Part shown: positions 18,172-26,042 of the stretch, piece by piece
Layout: each line of letters begins with the position of its first letter
Numbering within the stretch: position 1 is the first letter of the stretch
Source of the DNA: Stutzerimonas stutzeri
GTDB lineage: Bacteria > Pseudomonadota > Gammaproteobacteria > Pseudomonadales > Pseudomonadaceae
DNA length: 35,002 nucleotides
Direction of reading: 5' to 3'
Assembly: GCA_002339675.1 (NCBI GenBank)
Contig: DDKB01000003.1
Coordinates: forward strand, 1 to 35,002
Translations under genes and position numbers: made by a program
Notes under the pieces: model-generated
Databases searched by the model: none
Seen by the model: only the letters and a program-made list of their open reading frames with translations
Told to the model about the DNA's origin: nothing

Positions 18172-19539
18172 CTATTGCGCGTACACCTCGTTCGGCAACC
18201 AGGTCGCCAAGGGTGCGAAGAAGAACACCAGCGCGAGCCCCAGCAGTTGAATCAGGATGTAGGGCAGCACGCCAAGGTACACGTCCCGCGTGGTCACTTC
18301 CGGCGGGCAGACGCCCTTGATGTAGAACAACGCGAAGCCAACCGGCGGGGTGAGGAACGAGGTCTGCAGGCAGAGCGCGAAGAGGATCGCGAACCACAGC
18401 GGATCGACGCCCATGGAGAACAGCACCGGCGCCACCAGTGGCAGGATGATCAGCGTGATCTCCACCCAATCCAGGAAGAAACCCAACAAGAAGGTGATGA
18501 ACAGCACCGTGAGCAGGACGCCGGTCTGGCCGAAGGGCAGCCCGGTCAGCGCCGCGCGGATCACATCGTCGCCGCCCAGACCGCGCAGCACGGCCGCGAA
18601 CACCGTGGCGCCAATGAAGATGCCGAAGATGAATGCCGAGGTTCGGCTGGTCTGGTACAGCGCCTCCTTCAGCACCGTGAGGCTCAGCTTGCGGCTGCAG
18701 GCCGCCATGATGACCGCGCCTATGGCTCCGACGGCCGAGGCTTCGGTGGTGGTGGCAATACCGAAGAAGATCGAGCCCAGCACGGCGAGGATCAGCACGA
18801 AGGGCGGCACCACGGCCCAGAACACGTCGATCAGCGCACGCCCGTCGAGCTTGGCGCGGTTGGCTGGAGCGGGTGCGAAGTCCTTCTTCAACCAGGACAC
18901 GACGACGATGTAGAGGATGTACATCAGCGCCAGCAGCATGCCGGGAATCAACGCGCCCATGAACAGCTTGCCCACGGAGGCTTCGGACGTGCCCAGGCGG
19001 TCGGCCATCAGCACCAGCATGATGCTCGGCGGAATCAGGATGCCCAGGGTGCCGACCGAACAGGCGGTGCCGACGGCCAGGCTCTTGTTGTACTTGGCCT
19101 GCAGCATCGGGCCGATGGAGAGCATGCCGAGCAGCGCCACCGAAGCGCCGACGATGCCGGTGGACGCCGCGAGCAGGATGCCGACCAGCACCACGGTCAC
19201 CGCATAGCCGCCGCGCAGCGGACCGAGCACACGGACCAGGCTATGCATCAGGCGCTCGGCGATGCCGGAGCGGTCGAGCATGATGCCCATGAAAATGAAC
19301 AGCGGCAGGGCGACCATCAACTCATTGGCGACGATGCCGTAGATGCGCGCATCGAGCACGCCGATGGTGCCGTCCCAGGTGAACCAGAGATCGGCGTCGA
19401 AATATTCCACCAGGACATGGCCGAACACGGCGAACAGCAGGCCGATGCCGGCCAGGGACCAGGCCACCGGGAAGCCGAGTAGCAACAGCCCCATGAAGGT
19501 GGCGAACATGCTGATGACGAGGATTTGTTCCAGACCCAT
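18172..19539 (-). CDS. dctM: TRAP transporter large permease, DctM
   Basis: This 455-residue inner-membrane protein forms the transport channel of a tripartite ATP-independent periplasmic system, which uses the sodium gradient to import organic acids captured by the periplasmic protein. About twelve or more helices are visible, with family segments GIVGASVALLGMLSIGPML, GTLGILIPPSIMLVL and TEASAVGAIGAVIMA, and FLTPPVGFALFYIKG near the end. The ATG at 19539 puts the first helix at the N-terminus. It follows dctQ by 16 bp in the dctPQM operon. The substrate is inferred from neighbours to be 3-hydroxybutyrate or a similar hydroxy or keto acid. Confidence 0.92.
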   Translation of the reverse strand: MGLEQILVISMFATFMGLLLLGFPVAWSLAGIGLLFAVFGHVLVEYFDADLWFTWDGTIGVLDARIYGIVANELMVALPLFIFMGIMLDRSGIAERLMHSLVRVLGPLRGGYAVTVVLVGILLAASTGIVGASVALLGMLSIGPMLQAKYNKSLAVGTACSVGTLGILIPPSIMLVLMADRLGTSEASVGKLFMGALIPGMLLALMYILYIVVVSWLKKDFAPAPANRAKLDGRALIDVFWAVVPPFVLILAVLGSIFFGIATTTEASAVGAIGAVIMAACSRKLSLTVLKEALYQTSRTSAFIFGIFIGATVFAAVLRGLGGDDVIRAALTGLPFGQTGVLLTVLFITFLLGFFLDWVEITLIILPLVAPVLFSMGVDPLWFAILFALCLQTSFLTPPVGFALFYIKGVCPPEVTTRDVYLGVLPYILIQLLGLALVFFFAPLATWLPNEVYAQ

Positions 19540-19555
19540 GATCACGGCTACTCCA

Positions 19556-20170
19556 TCAGGGCTGCGACGGGCCGCGTTCGCGGCCGGTCGTCGGGGCGGG
19601 CTGGGCCCGTGGAAAGTCGAACAGCAACGTGCTGCAGCGGGTGGCGCGCGACAGCAGGGCCAGCGCGACCAGCGCAAGCCCGACGGGCAATACGCTCTTG
19701 AAAATGAATCGGTGCGGCAGGCCACTCGGCGCCTGGGAGCGCTCGTCGTAGAGGTAGGCCTGGTACGCGAACGGCACCAGCGCGTCGACCATCAGCAGGA
19801 CGACCGGCAAGGCGAGAAAGACGATCGCCAGCAGCTCGATGATGGCCTGGCTGCGCAGGCTGAACTTCTCGCGCAGCACATCGACGCGCACATGGTCATC
19901 ACGTACCACGGCATACGCCAGCGCGAGCATCAGGGCGGCGCCAAACAGGTGCCAGGACAGTTCTTCCAGCGCAATCGAGCCACGTGACAGCACGAAACGG
20001 CTAAAGACGTTGGTCAACACCACGGCGAGTACCAGCAGCCAGATCCAGGCGCTGGCTTCGCCAATGGCGACCAGCGTCCTGTCCAGCCCGCGGGAGAACC
20101 GGTTGTGGGGCAGTGCATCGGCCGGCGTGACCGGCACTGCATCATTGGACGAAACGGAAGGAGTGGACAC
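19556..20170 (-). CDS. dctQ: TRAP transporter small permease, DctQ
   Basis: The 204-residue four-helix protein is the small membrane subunit that pairs with DctM. It shows the conserved FSRFVL and ALEELSWHLFGAALMLALAY region, then VRDDHVRVDVL, which are hallmarks of DctQ. The start is a GTG; 20170 is preferred because GAGG lies five bases before it, but GTG 20176 would add two residues. A 174-bp gap with a strong hairpin separates it from dctP, whereas dctM follows at once. An N-terminal extension of about 30 residues precedes the first helix. Confidence 0.88.
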   Translation of the reverse strand: MSTPSVSSNDAVPVTPADALPHNRFSRGLDRTLVAIGEASAWIWLLVLAVVLTNVFSRFVLSRGSIALEELSWHLFGAALMLALAYAVVRDDHVRVDVLREKFSLRSQAIIELLAIVFLALPVVLLMVDALVPFAYQAYLYDERSQAPSGLPHRFIFKSVLPVGLALVALALLSRATRCSTLLFDFPRAQPAPTTGRERGPSQP

Positions 20171-20253
20171 GGCCACCTCGATATCCAGTGTTGAGAGGGA
20201 AACACGCAGCGCGGACCGCTCAGCCGCAGGTCTGCTGAACGCAGCGGGCAGCG

Positions 20254-20293
20254 GCGTGAAGAGCGTGCGCGTTTGCGCGCGTGCTCCTCACGC
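20254..20293 (-). terminator. Attenuator-like hairpin between dctP and dctQ
   Basis: GCGTGA and GAGC arms pair with GCTC and TCACGC around a GC-rich inner stem and a short loop. There is no T-tract. Such hairpins between a binding-protein gene and the permease genes commonly raise the binding protein to permease ratio by protecting the upstream mRNA. Confidence 0.55.
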
Positions 20294-20344
20294 GGCCAGC
20301 CGGCTGTAGCTAGCCACCGCCGGGCTTTGGGTCCGGGACGTCGG

Positions 20345-21430
20345 TCAGTCGTAGTGGTAGAAGTCGCGCGGCAGGTAGCCTTTGCTGTGCCAGATCGAAT
20401 GGTGCTTCATGAAGCTGCGCTGGCTGGTCAGGACGCGGTTGAACATCTCGTCCTTCGCGGCGATCTCATCCAGCACTTCGTCCGTCACGCGTTGCAGCTC
20501 GCGCAGCACCGGCTCCGGCAGCACCTGAGCCTTGACGCCCTGCTTCTCGTAGTCACGCAGCGCCGTTGGTTGCGCCCACTCGCTTTCGGCGAAGCCCTTG
20601 AGCGTGGCCGATTCGCAACCCATCTCGATGAGCGCGCGGCTCTGAGGCTCCAGTTTGTCCCAGACACCCTTGTTGACCAGCAGGTGCGAGGTGGTGAGGG
20701 TCTGGTGCCAGCCCGGCATGATGTAGTTCTTGATGATCTGGTCCAGGCCCAGCATCTTGTCGATCGCCGGCTGCGAGAACTCGGTGGCGTCGATGGTGTT
20801 GCGTTCCAGCGCCTGGTAGATCTCGCCGCCCGGAATCATCGTGACGGAGGCGCCCAGCTTTTCCAGGACCTTGCCGCCGATGCCGGCGAAGCGGATGCGC
20901 AGACCGTTGATGTCTTCCAGTTTCTCGATGGGTTTGGCGAACCAGCCGGCACCCTCCGGGCCGATGATGCTGCAGAGCATCGGGTGGATGTTTCGCTCGG
21001 CATAGATCTCTTCGAGCAGCTTCTTGCCGTCACCTTCGTAGTACCAGGCCAGGTAGGCCGGTGGTTCCATGTTGAAGGGCGCGCCGGAATACAGCGGCAG
21101 GGACGGGATGGTGCCCTGGTCATAGCCGATCCAGGTGTAGCCGGCCGGATACTTGCCGTTGCTCACCGCATCCATGATCTCGAACGGCGGTACCAGTTCG
21201 CCGGGCTCGTAGTAGCGCAGCTGGATGTCGCCACCGGAAATCGCCTTGAGCGACTCGGACAGGTGCTTGATCGGCGTGGTCAGGCCGATCAGATGCGATG
21301 GAAAGGCCAGTGGCACCTGCCAGCGGATCTTTTCCGCCGCCGTGGCGGCGCCGCTGATCAGGGTGGCGCTGAGCACGGTGGTGGCGCCGATGGCGCAGGC
21401 GAGACGGGACAGTTTTCGGGTGATCGACAT
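20345..21430 (-). CDS. dctP: TRAP transporter periplasmic substrate-binding protein, DctP
   Basis: This 361-residue protein has a signal peptide (about 1-31, ending ATA-AEK) and a DctP-type binding domain. The segment LRIRFAGIGGKVLEKLG carries the conserved carboxylate-binding Arg, followed by GGEIYQALERNTIDATEF and PGWHQ. These resemble the branch that binds mono- and keto-acids (TakP-like) more than C4-dicarboxylate binders. The ATG at 21430 has an AAGGA site and a CA-rich leader. The gene is first in dctPQM, driven by a sigma54 promoter with three activator sites. The likely ligand is 3-hydroxybutyrate or a related acid, by context. Confidence 0.9.
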   Translation of the reverse strand: MSITRKLSRLACAIGATTVLSATLISGAATAAEKIRWQVPLAFPSHLIGLTTPIKHLSESLKAISGGDIQLRYYEPGELVPPFEIMDAVSNGKYPAGYTWIGYDQGTIPSLPLYSGAPFNMEPPAYLAWYYEGDGKKLLEEIYAERNIHPMLCSIIGPEGAGWFAKPIEKLEDINGLRIRFAGIGGKVLEKLGASVTMIPGGEIYQALERNTIDATEFSQPAIDKMLGLDQIIKNYIMPGWHQTLTTSHLLVNKGVWDKLEPQSRALIEMGCESATLKGFAESEWAQPTALRDYEKQGVKAQVLPEPVLRELQRVTDEVLDEIAAKDEMFNRVLTSQRSFMKHHSIWHSKGYLPRDFYHYD

Positions 21431-21445
21431 AAGGGATTTCCTTTT

Positions 21446-21453
21446 TTGTTGTT
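21446..21453 (-). promoter_or_regulatory. Hfq/Crc-type AACAACAA motif before dctP
   Basis: The minus-strand leader reads ACAACAACAAAAAAGGA, an AAnAAnAA motif directly before the dctP ribosome-binding site, as in the left porin and bdhA-leader transcripts. Confidence 0.55.
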
Positions 21454-21547
21454 GTGGTGTGCAGCCCGATCGCATGACCGGAAGCGGAATGCGCCCGCGG
21501 CTGCGGAATCATTCCGCCAGGTGTTCTGATGCAATGCCCGTATTGCT

Positions 21548-21564
21548 TAGCAGGTTCTGTGCCG
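21548..21564 (-). promoter_or_regulatory. sigma54 (-24/-12) promoter of dctPQM
   Basis: The minus strand reads CGGCACAGAACCTGCT, with GG (21562-21563) and GC (21550-21551) ten bases apart. It keeps GGCAC and TGCT of the consensus. The start would be near 21539, giving a leader of about 109 nt. Confidence 0.65.
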
Positions 21565-21627
21565 CTCACCGCGGTCGCGCTGTAACGCCCGTTCCAGAAG
21601 GATTCAGGACCCGGCCACAGGCGTCCG

Positions 21628-21706
21628 TGTCCAGCATGCTGGACATTCCTTCGGGTCCGGAAAGCGCCTGTCCATAACTTTGGAACGCTGTCTCGATTGC
21701 TGGACA
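21628..21706. promoter_or_regulatory. Three TGTCC-N8-GGACA-type activator sites upstream of dctP
   Basis: Site 21628-21645 is perfect (an 18-bp full palindrome). Site 21669-21686 reads TGTCC-N8-GGAAC and site 21689-21706 reads TGTCT-N8-GGACA. Starts are 41 and 20 bp apart, about four and two helical turns, and centres lie about 74, 115 and 135 bp upstream of the -24 element. I found no matching sigma54 element facing the M42 gene. Confidence 0.75.
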
Positions 21707-21835
21707 CAGGCTGATGGGCGCCGCTTGTGGCGCCGCTCCGGATGGCATTGCGCGGGTGTGCCGGGCAGACGGAACGGCGGCACGCTCGGGCCTTGCCGCG
21801 GTCCCACCTGGGAATGAACGGGAACGGGAGGATGC

Positions 21836-22909
21836 ATGTCGATCGAGGCGGATTATTCGCTGCTCGAGTCGCTGTTGCTGGCGCGCGGGCCGGGCGGAAA
21901 CGAACAGGAGGTACGCGCGGTGTGCCGCCGTGAGCTCGCGGCGAGCTGCGACGAAGTCTGGCTGGATGAAGCCGACAATCTGGTCGGGTTGATACGGGCC
22001 GAGGGCGCGCCGCGTGAAGCGGCGGCGGCCGGCGCCATTCGCGTGATGGCCCACCAGGACGAAATCGCCATGGTGGTCAAGCGCGTCGGGGACGATGGCC
22101 GCCTGCATGTCGTCGCCCTGGGCGGGGCCTTTCCGGTCAACTTCGGCATGTGCCCGGTGGATGTGCTGGGCGAGACGGAGGCGCTGCCGGGGGTGCTGTC
22201 TTTCGGCACCATGCACGGTACGGCGGAGTCGACCCAGTCGACGCACATTCTCAGCGGCAACGTGCAATGGTCCGACGTGCACGTAATTACCCGCCGCACG
22301 CCGGAGGAGCTGGCACAAATGGGGGTTCGGCCGGGCACGCGAGTCGTCCTCGGTCAGCACTGGCGGCGACCGTTTCGGGTAAACGACGCCATCGCGGCGC
22401 ACTTCCTGGATGATCGCGCGCCAGTGGTCGCGGTTCTGCGTGCGGCCGACAAGCTCGCCACCTGCAAAAGCGATCTCAATCAGGACCTGTACATCGTCCT
22501 GACCACCAATGAAGAAGAGACCAACTCTGGCGCTCAGTACGCCGCCAGGACTCTACCGGGCACCGCCTGCATCGCCGTGGAAGTCGGCCCTATTGCCGAC
22601 GAGTACGCGACGCGGTTGTGCGCCGACCCGATCATCCTGACCGGTGACGAGAAGGGGCTGTACACCAAGTCGATCACAGACGGCCTGCTGGCGGCCGCGA
22701 CTCGCTGCGGTTACACACCGCAACCGGCCCTCATGCCCGGATTCGCCTCCGATGCCAGCGCGGTGCTCGGCTCAGGCTCGTCGCCCCGCGCAGGCTGTCT
22801 GGCCATCCCGACCGAAAACACCCATGGCTACGAGCTGATTACCGAGGATGCGATGCAAGCCTGCACCCGTACGTTGGTGAGCTACTTGCTGAATGCCGGA
22901 GCGCGTTGA
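21836..22909 (+). CDS. M42-family metallo-aminopeptidase
   Basis: This 357-residue cytoplasmic protein resembles M42 aminopeptidases, which form large shells and trim peptides using two metals. Recognisable sites are AHQDEIAMVVKRV (metal His and Asp), FLDDRAPVVAVL, TNEEETNSGAQYAA (catalytic Glu pair), VEVGPIADE, GFASDASA and the final metal His in TENTHGYEL. The central segments diverge from well-known members, so the substrate is open. The ATG at 21836 follows GGGAGGATGC. It is divergent from dctP, convergent with liuR, and not obviously linked to either pathway. Confidence 0.82.
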   Translation: MSIEADYSLLESLLLARGPGGNEQEVRAVCRRELAASCDEVWLDEADNLVGLIRAEGAPREAAAAGAIRVMAHQDEIAMVVKRVGDDGRLHVVALGGAFPVNFGMCPVDVLGETEALPGVLSFGTMHGTAESTQSTHILSGNVQWSDVHVITRRTPEELAQMGVRPGTRVVLGQHWRRPFRVNDAIAAHFLDDRAPVVAVLRAADKLATCKSDLNQDLYIVLTTNEEETNSGAQYAARTLPGTACIAVEVGPIADEYATRLCADPIILTGDEKGLYTKSITDGLLAAATRCGYTPQPALMPGFASDASAVLGSGSSPRAGCLAIPTENTHGYELITEDAMQACTRTLVSYLLNAGAR

Positions 22910-22983
22910 GCGGATCGCCCAGCTGGATCGCAGCGGAGCGGGAAGCATGCCGGTATCCGGCAAACAAGCCGAGGCTTTCCGGC

Positions 22984-23379
22984 TCAGCTTGCGGCCTTGT
23001 CGACGGTAGCTCTGAGCGCGGTCAGGCAGCGTTCTTCGGCAGTGTCGAGTTCGAGCTGCATCTGCTGAATGTCGAGCAGTTGCTGTTCGAGCTGCTGGCG
23101 GCGTTCGGCGATCATGCCAAGCATGATGTTGAGCTGCTTCTGGTTGCCGGCCTTGGGATCGTAGAGCTCGATCAAGGTTTTGCATTCGGCGAGGGAAAAA
23201 CCGATGCGCTTGCCACGCAGGATCAACTTCAGGGCAACGCGGTCCTTCGGGCTGTAGATGCGCTCCTGGCCGCGGCGGGTCGGGGAGAGCATGCCTTGTT
23301 CTTCGTAGAAGCGAATGGCGCGGGTGGTGATGTCGAGCTCGTTGGCCAAATCGGAAATGCTGTACGTCTGCTTTGCCAT
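22984..23379 (-). CDS. liuR: MerR-family regulator of leucine/acyl-CoA catabolism, LiuR-like
   Basis: The 131-residue protein begins with a MerR helix-turn-helix (YSISDLANELDITTRAIRFY) followed by EEQGMLSPTRRGQERIYSP, and ends in a coiled-coil dimer helix. It closely resembles LiuR, which controls liu genes and binds a palindrome near TTTACGTTAACGTAAA. Such a palindrome is present at 32374-32389, upstream of liuA. In P. aeruginosa liuR sits just before liuA; here it is last, after scoB, 142 bp downstream. The start at 23379 gives the canonical N-terminus. It is probably also transcribed with the operon. Confidence 0.85.
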   Translation of the reverse strand: MAKQTYSISDLANELDITTRAIRFYEEQGMLSPTRRGQERIYSPKDRVALKLILRGKRIGFSLAECKTLIELYDPKAGNQKQLNIMLGMIAERRQQLEQQLLDIQQMQLELDTAEERCLTALRATVDKAAS

Positions 23380-23521
23380 GAAATATCCAGTCCTGCGAGT
23401 CCACCCGCGGCTCACGGCGAGCCGGGTGCGTTTACGACAGTTAAAGCCGGCCAAGGCTACACGCTGGACCGGCCCGATGCACAGTGGCTTCGGGCCATGC
23501 CGCGACGTGGCGACGGCTCAC

Positions 23522-24148
23522 TCAACGGTGGATCGGGCAGCCCGTGGCCTGCTGCATGTCCTCGAAGCTCACCCCATCGGCCAGCTCGACCAGTTTCAAC
23601 CCCTGATCGGTCACGTCCAGCACGCCCATATCGGTGATGATCCGGTCGACGACGCCGACGCCGGTCAACGGCAAATCGCATTGCTCGATGATCTTGTGCG
23701 CACCTTTCGCGGTGTGCTCCATGAGCACGATCACGCGCTTGACGCCTGCCACCAGGTCCATCGCGCCGCCCATGCCCTTGACCATCTTGCCGGGGATCAT
23801 CCAGTTCGCCAGGTCGCCTTTCTCCGAGACCTGCATGGCGCCGAGAATCGCCAGGTTGATATGGCCGCCGCGGATCATGCCGAAGCTCATGGCGTTGTCG
23901 AAGAAGGCGCTGCCCGGCAGGGCGGTCACGGTTTGCTTGCCGGCGTTGATCAGGTCCGGGTCGATCTCGTCCTCGGTGGGGAAGGGGCCGATGCCCAGCA
24001 GGCCGTTCTCGCTCTGTAGCCAGACGTCCATGCCCTCGGGAATGTAGTTCGCGACGAGCGTCGGCAGGCCGATGCCCAGATTGACGTAGAAGCCGTCCTG
24101 CAGCTCCTTCGCGGCGCGCTGTGCCATCTGTTCACGTGTCCAGGCCAT
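23522..24148 (-). CDS. scoB: Succinyl-CoA:3-ketoacid CoA-transferase, subunit B
   Basis: This 208-residue beta subunit carries the catalytic Glu in LQSENGLLGIG, the CoA-transferase signature 2, and the N-terminal GLPTLVANYIPEG. With ScoA it moves CoA from succinyl-CoA to acetoacetate, giving acetoacetyl-CoA for thiolysis. It starts two bases after the scoA stop, so the two are coupled. The name atoA is an alternative; activation by succinyl-CoA rather than acetyl-CoA is inferred from family likeness. Confidence 0.92.
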   Translation of the reverse strand: MAWTREQMAQRAAKELQDGFYVNLGIGLPTLVANYIPEGMDVWLQSENGLLGIGPFPTEDEIDPDLINAGKQTVTALPGSAFFDNAMSFGMIRGGHINLAILGAMQVSEKGDLANWMIPGKMVKGMGGAMDLVAGVKRVIVLMEHTAKGAHKIIEQCDLPLTGVGVVDRIITDMGVLDVTDQGLKLVELADGVSFEDMQQATGCPIHR

Positions 24149-24150
24149 GA

Positions 24151-24846
24151 TCAGCTCCTCACCGTACGTTTTTCGATGCGCTTCTCGGCGTTCGGGTTGT
24201 GGATGATGCGCTGCACGTAGATACCCGGCAGGTGAATCTGGTCGGGGTCCAGTTCACCGGTCTCCACCAGATGATCGACCTCCACCACGCACACCTTGCC
24301 AGCCATGGCGGCCAGCGGGTTGAAGTTGCGCGCGGTCTTGTTGAAGACCAGGTTACCGGCCTTGTCCGCCTTGAAGGCCTTGACCAGCGACACGTCGGCC
24401 GGCAGTGACTCTTCCATGACGTACCACTCGCCCTTGAACTGGCGGGTCTCCTTGCCCTCGGCAATCAAGGTGCCGTAGCCCGTGCGCGTGTAGAACGCCG
24501 GAATACCGCAACCGGCCGCACGCAGTTTTTCGGCCAGGGTGCCTTGTGGGGTGAATTCCAGTTCCAGCTCGCCCGCCAGGTACTGACGCTCGAACTCCTT
24601 GTTCTCGCCGACATAGGAGGAAATCATCTTGCGCACCTGGCGCGATTCGAGCAGCAGGCCGAGGCCGAAACCATCGACGCCCGCATTGTTGCTGATCACC
24701 GTGAGGTCTTTCTTGCCGGTGTCGCGCAAGGCCGCGATCAGCGCCTCGGGGATGCCGCACAGGCCGAAGCCGCCGACCGCGAGGGTCATGCCGTCCTCGA
24801 CCAGACCGTCGAGCGCCTGCTGGGCGTTGGGGTAGATCTTGTTCAT
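24151..24846 (-). CDS. scoA: Succinyl-CoA:3-ketoacid CoA-transferase, subunit A
   Basis: This 231-residue alpha subunit has the CoA-transferase signature 1, DGMTLAVGGFGLCGIP, near residue 18. It pairs with ScoB to activate acetoacetate, which is the end product of both the HMG-CoA lyase encoded just upstream and BdhA. The liuE stop lies 39 bp upstream on the same strand, so it is probably part of the liu operon. An AGGCCT-type site before the ATG at 24846 is weak. Confidence 0.92.
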   Translation of the reverse strand: MNKIYPNAQQALDGLVEDGMTLAVGGFGLCGIPEALIAALRDTGKKDLTVISNNAGVDGFGLGLLLESRQVRKMISSYVGENKEFERQYLAGELELEFTPQGTLAEKLRAAGCGIPAFYTRTGYGTLIAEGKETRQFKGEWYVMEESLPADVSLVKAFKADKAGNLVFNKTARNFNPLAAMAGKVCVVEVDHLVETGELDPDQIHLPGIYVQRIIHNPNAEKRIEKRTVRS

Positions 24847-24885
24847 GTAGGCCTCTTGTTATCCGAGTTGGACTACAGGGTCGGG

Positions 24886-25788
24886 TTATTCCGCACTCAG
24901 CCGCGCCCGTGCGACGCGTGAGCCGTTGGGGCGGCCCAGTACATCGCTGATGCGTTGGCCGGCGGCGATCAGCCGGTCCAGGTCAATGCCGGTCTCGATG
25001 CCCAGGCCATCGAGCATGTAGAGCACGTCTTCACTGGCGACATTGCCACTGGCGCCCTTGGCATACGGGCAACCGCCGAGCCCGGCAACGGAGCTGTCGA
25101 AGGTGCAGAGGCCTTCCTGCAGGCTGGCATAGATGTTCGCCAGCGCCTGGCCGTAGGTGTCGTGGAAATGCCCGGCGAGCTTGTCACGCGGTACCTCGCG
25201 GCTGACCGCTTCGATCAATTGGCGGGTCTTGCCCGGTGTCCCGGTGCCGATGGTGTCGCCCAGCGATACTTCATAGCAGCCCATGGCGAACAGTTCATGG
25301 GCGACATGCGCCACCCGTTTGGGGTCGACCTCGCCTTCATAGGGGCAACCCAGCACACAGGAGACGTAGCCGCGTACCTGGATGCCGTTCTCCCGGGCGC
25401 TGGCCATGAGCGGCGCGAAGCGTGCCAGGCTCTCCTCGATGGAGCAGTTGATGTTCTTTTGCGAGAACGCCTCGGAAGCGGCGCCGAACACCGCAACCTC
25501 GCTGACACCGGCTTCGATCGCCGCTTCCAGACCTTTCAGATTCGGCGTCAGCGCGGCGTAGGTGACGCCCGCTTTCTGCCGGATCTGCGCGAAGACCTCG
25601 GCGGAGCCGGCCATCTGCGGCACCCACTTGGGCGAGACGAAGCTGCCGACCTCGATGTAGTGCAGCCCGGCCGCGGTAAGGTCATCGACCAGGCGGACCT
25701 TGTCCGCCACGCTGATTGGCTGCTTTTCATTCTGCAGACCGTCGCGCGGGCCGACTTCGACCAGCCGGACCTGTTTGGGCAGACTCAT
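24886..25788 (-). CDS. liuE: Hydroxymethylglutaryl-CoA lyase
   Basis: The 300-residue enzyme cleaves HMG-CoA to acetyl-CoA and acetoacetate, the last step of leucine degradation. EVGPRDGLQNE opens the TIM barrel, HFHDTYGQALANIYASLQ carries metal-binding His residues, and GLGGCPYAKGASGNVASEDV has the catalytic Cys. The ATG at 25788 has a strong GGAGGA site. A 254-bp gap with REP-like palindromes separates it from liuD, so processing or an extra promoter may lie between. Confidence 0.94.
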   Translation of the reverse strand: MSLPKQVRLVEVGPRDGLQNEKQPISVADKVRLVDDLTAAGLHYIEVGSFVSPKWVPQMAGSAEVFAQIRQKAGVTYAALTPNLKGLEAAIEAGVSEVAVFGAASEAFSQKNINCSIEESLARFAPLMASARENGIQVRGYVSCVLGCPYEGEVDPKRVAHVAHELFAMGCYEVSLGDTIGTGTPGKTRQLIEAVSREVPRDKLAGHFHDTYGQALANIYASLQEGLCTFDSSVAGLGGCPYAKGASGNVASEDVLYMLDGLGIETGIDLDRLIAAGQRISDVLGRPNGSRVARARLSAE

Positions 25789-25847
25789 ATGTCCTCCAGA
25801 GGGTGAACGCTTGGCGTGCTTCACCCGTGTCGTTGAATTGTGCCGCT

Positions 25848-26030
25848 GCTGGTGGGCTAACGCTCACCCTATGAAACCTGCACGTGTCCACCCTAGGGTG
25901 GGGTGCAGCCCACCGAGGTCGCTGTGTGTCAGCCGAGGCGTCCGGCCACCGGTTGAAAAGCCTGCGGCGTTGTCCACCCTGCGGCCTTGCGTTCCTGCGT
26001 AGGGTGGACAACGGCGAAGCCGTGTCCACC
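25848..26030. repeat. REP-like palindromes between liuE and liuD
   Basis: Several related segments occur: TGGTGGGCTAACGCTCACC, CCACCCTAGGGTGG followed by GCAGCCCACC, and GTAGGGTGGACA with matching TGTCCACC arms at about 25965-26030. They resemble the REP core of the array at 15971 but are more diverged. They can form hairpins in the operon mRNA. Confidence 0.65.
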
Positions 26031-26042
26031 TTCGTGCATCCG

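Noticed and set aside
21707..21835. A sigma54 promoter facing the M42 peptidase gene
   Set aside because: GGCAC and TTGC words occur, but their spacing is 14 and not 10 bases, so the M42 gene is not placed in the regulon.
23441..23460. GTTTACGACAGTTAAAG upstream of liuR as a second LiuR operator
   Set aside because: The halves do not align to TTTACGTTAACGTAAA without a shift, and only one half resembles it.
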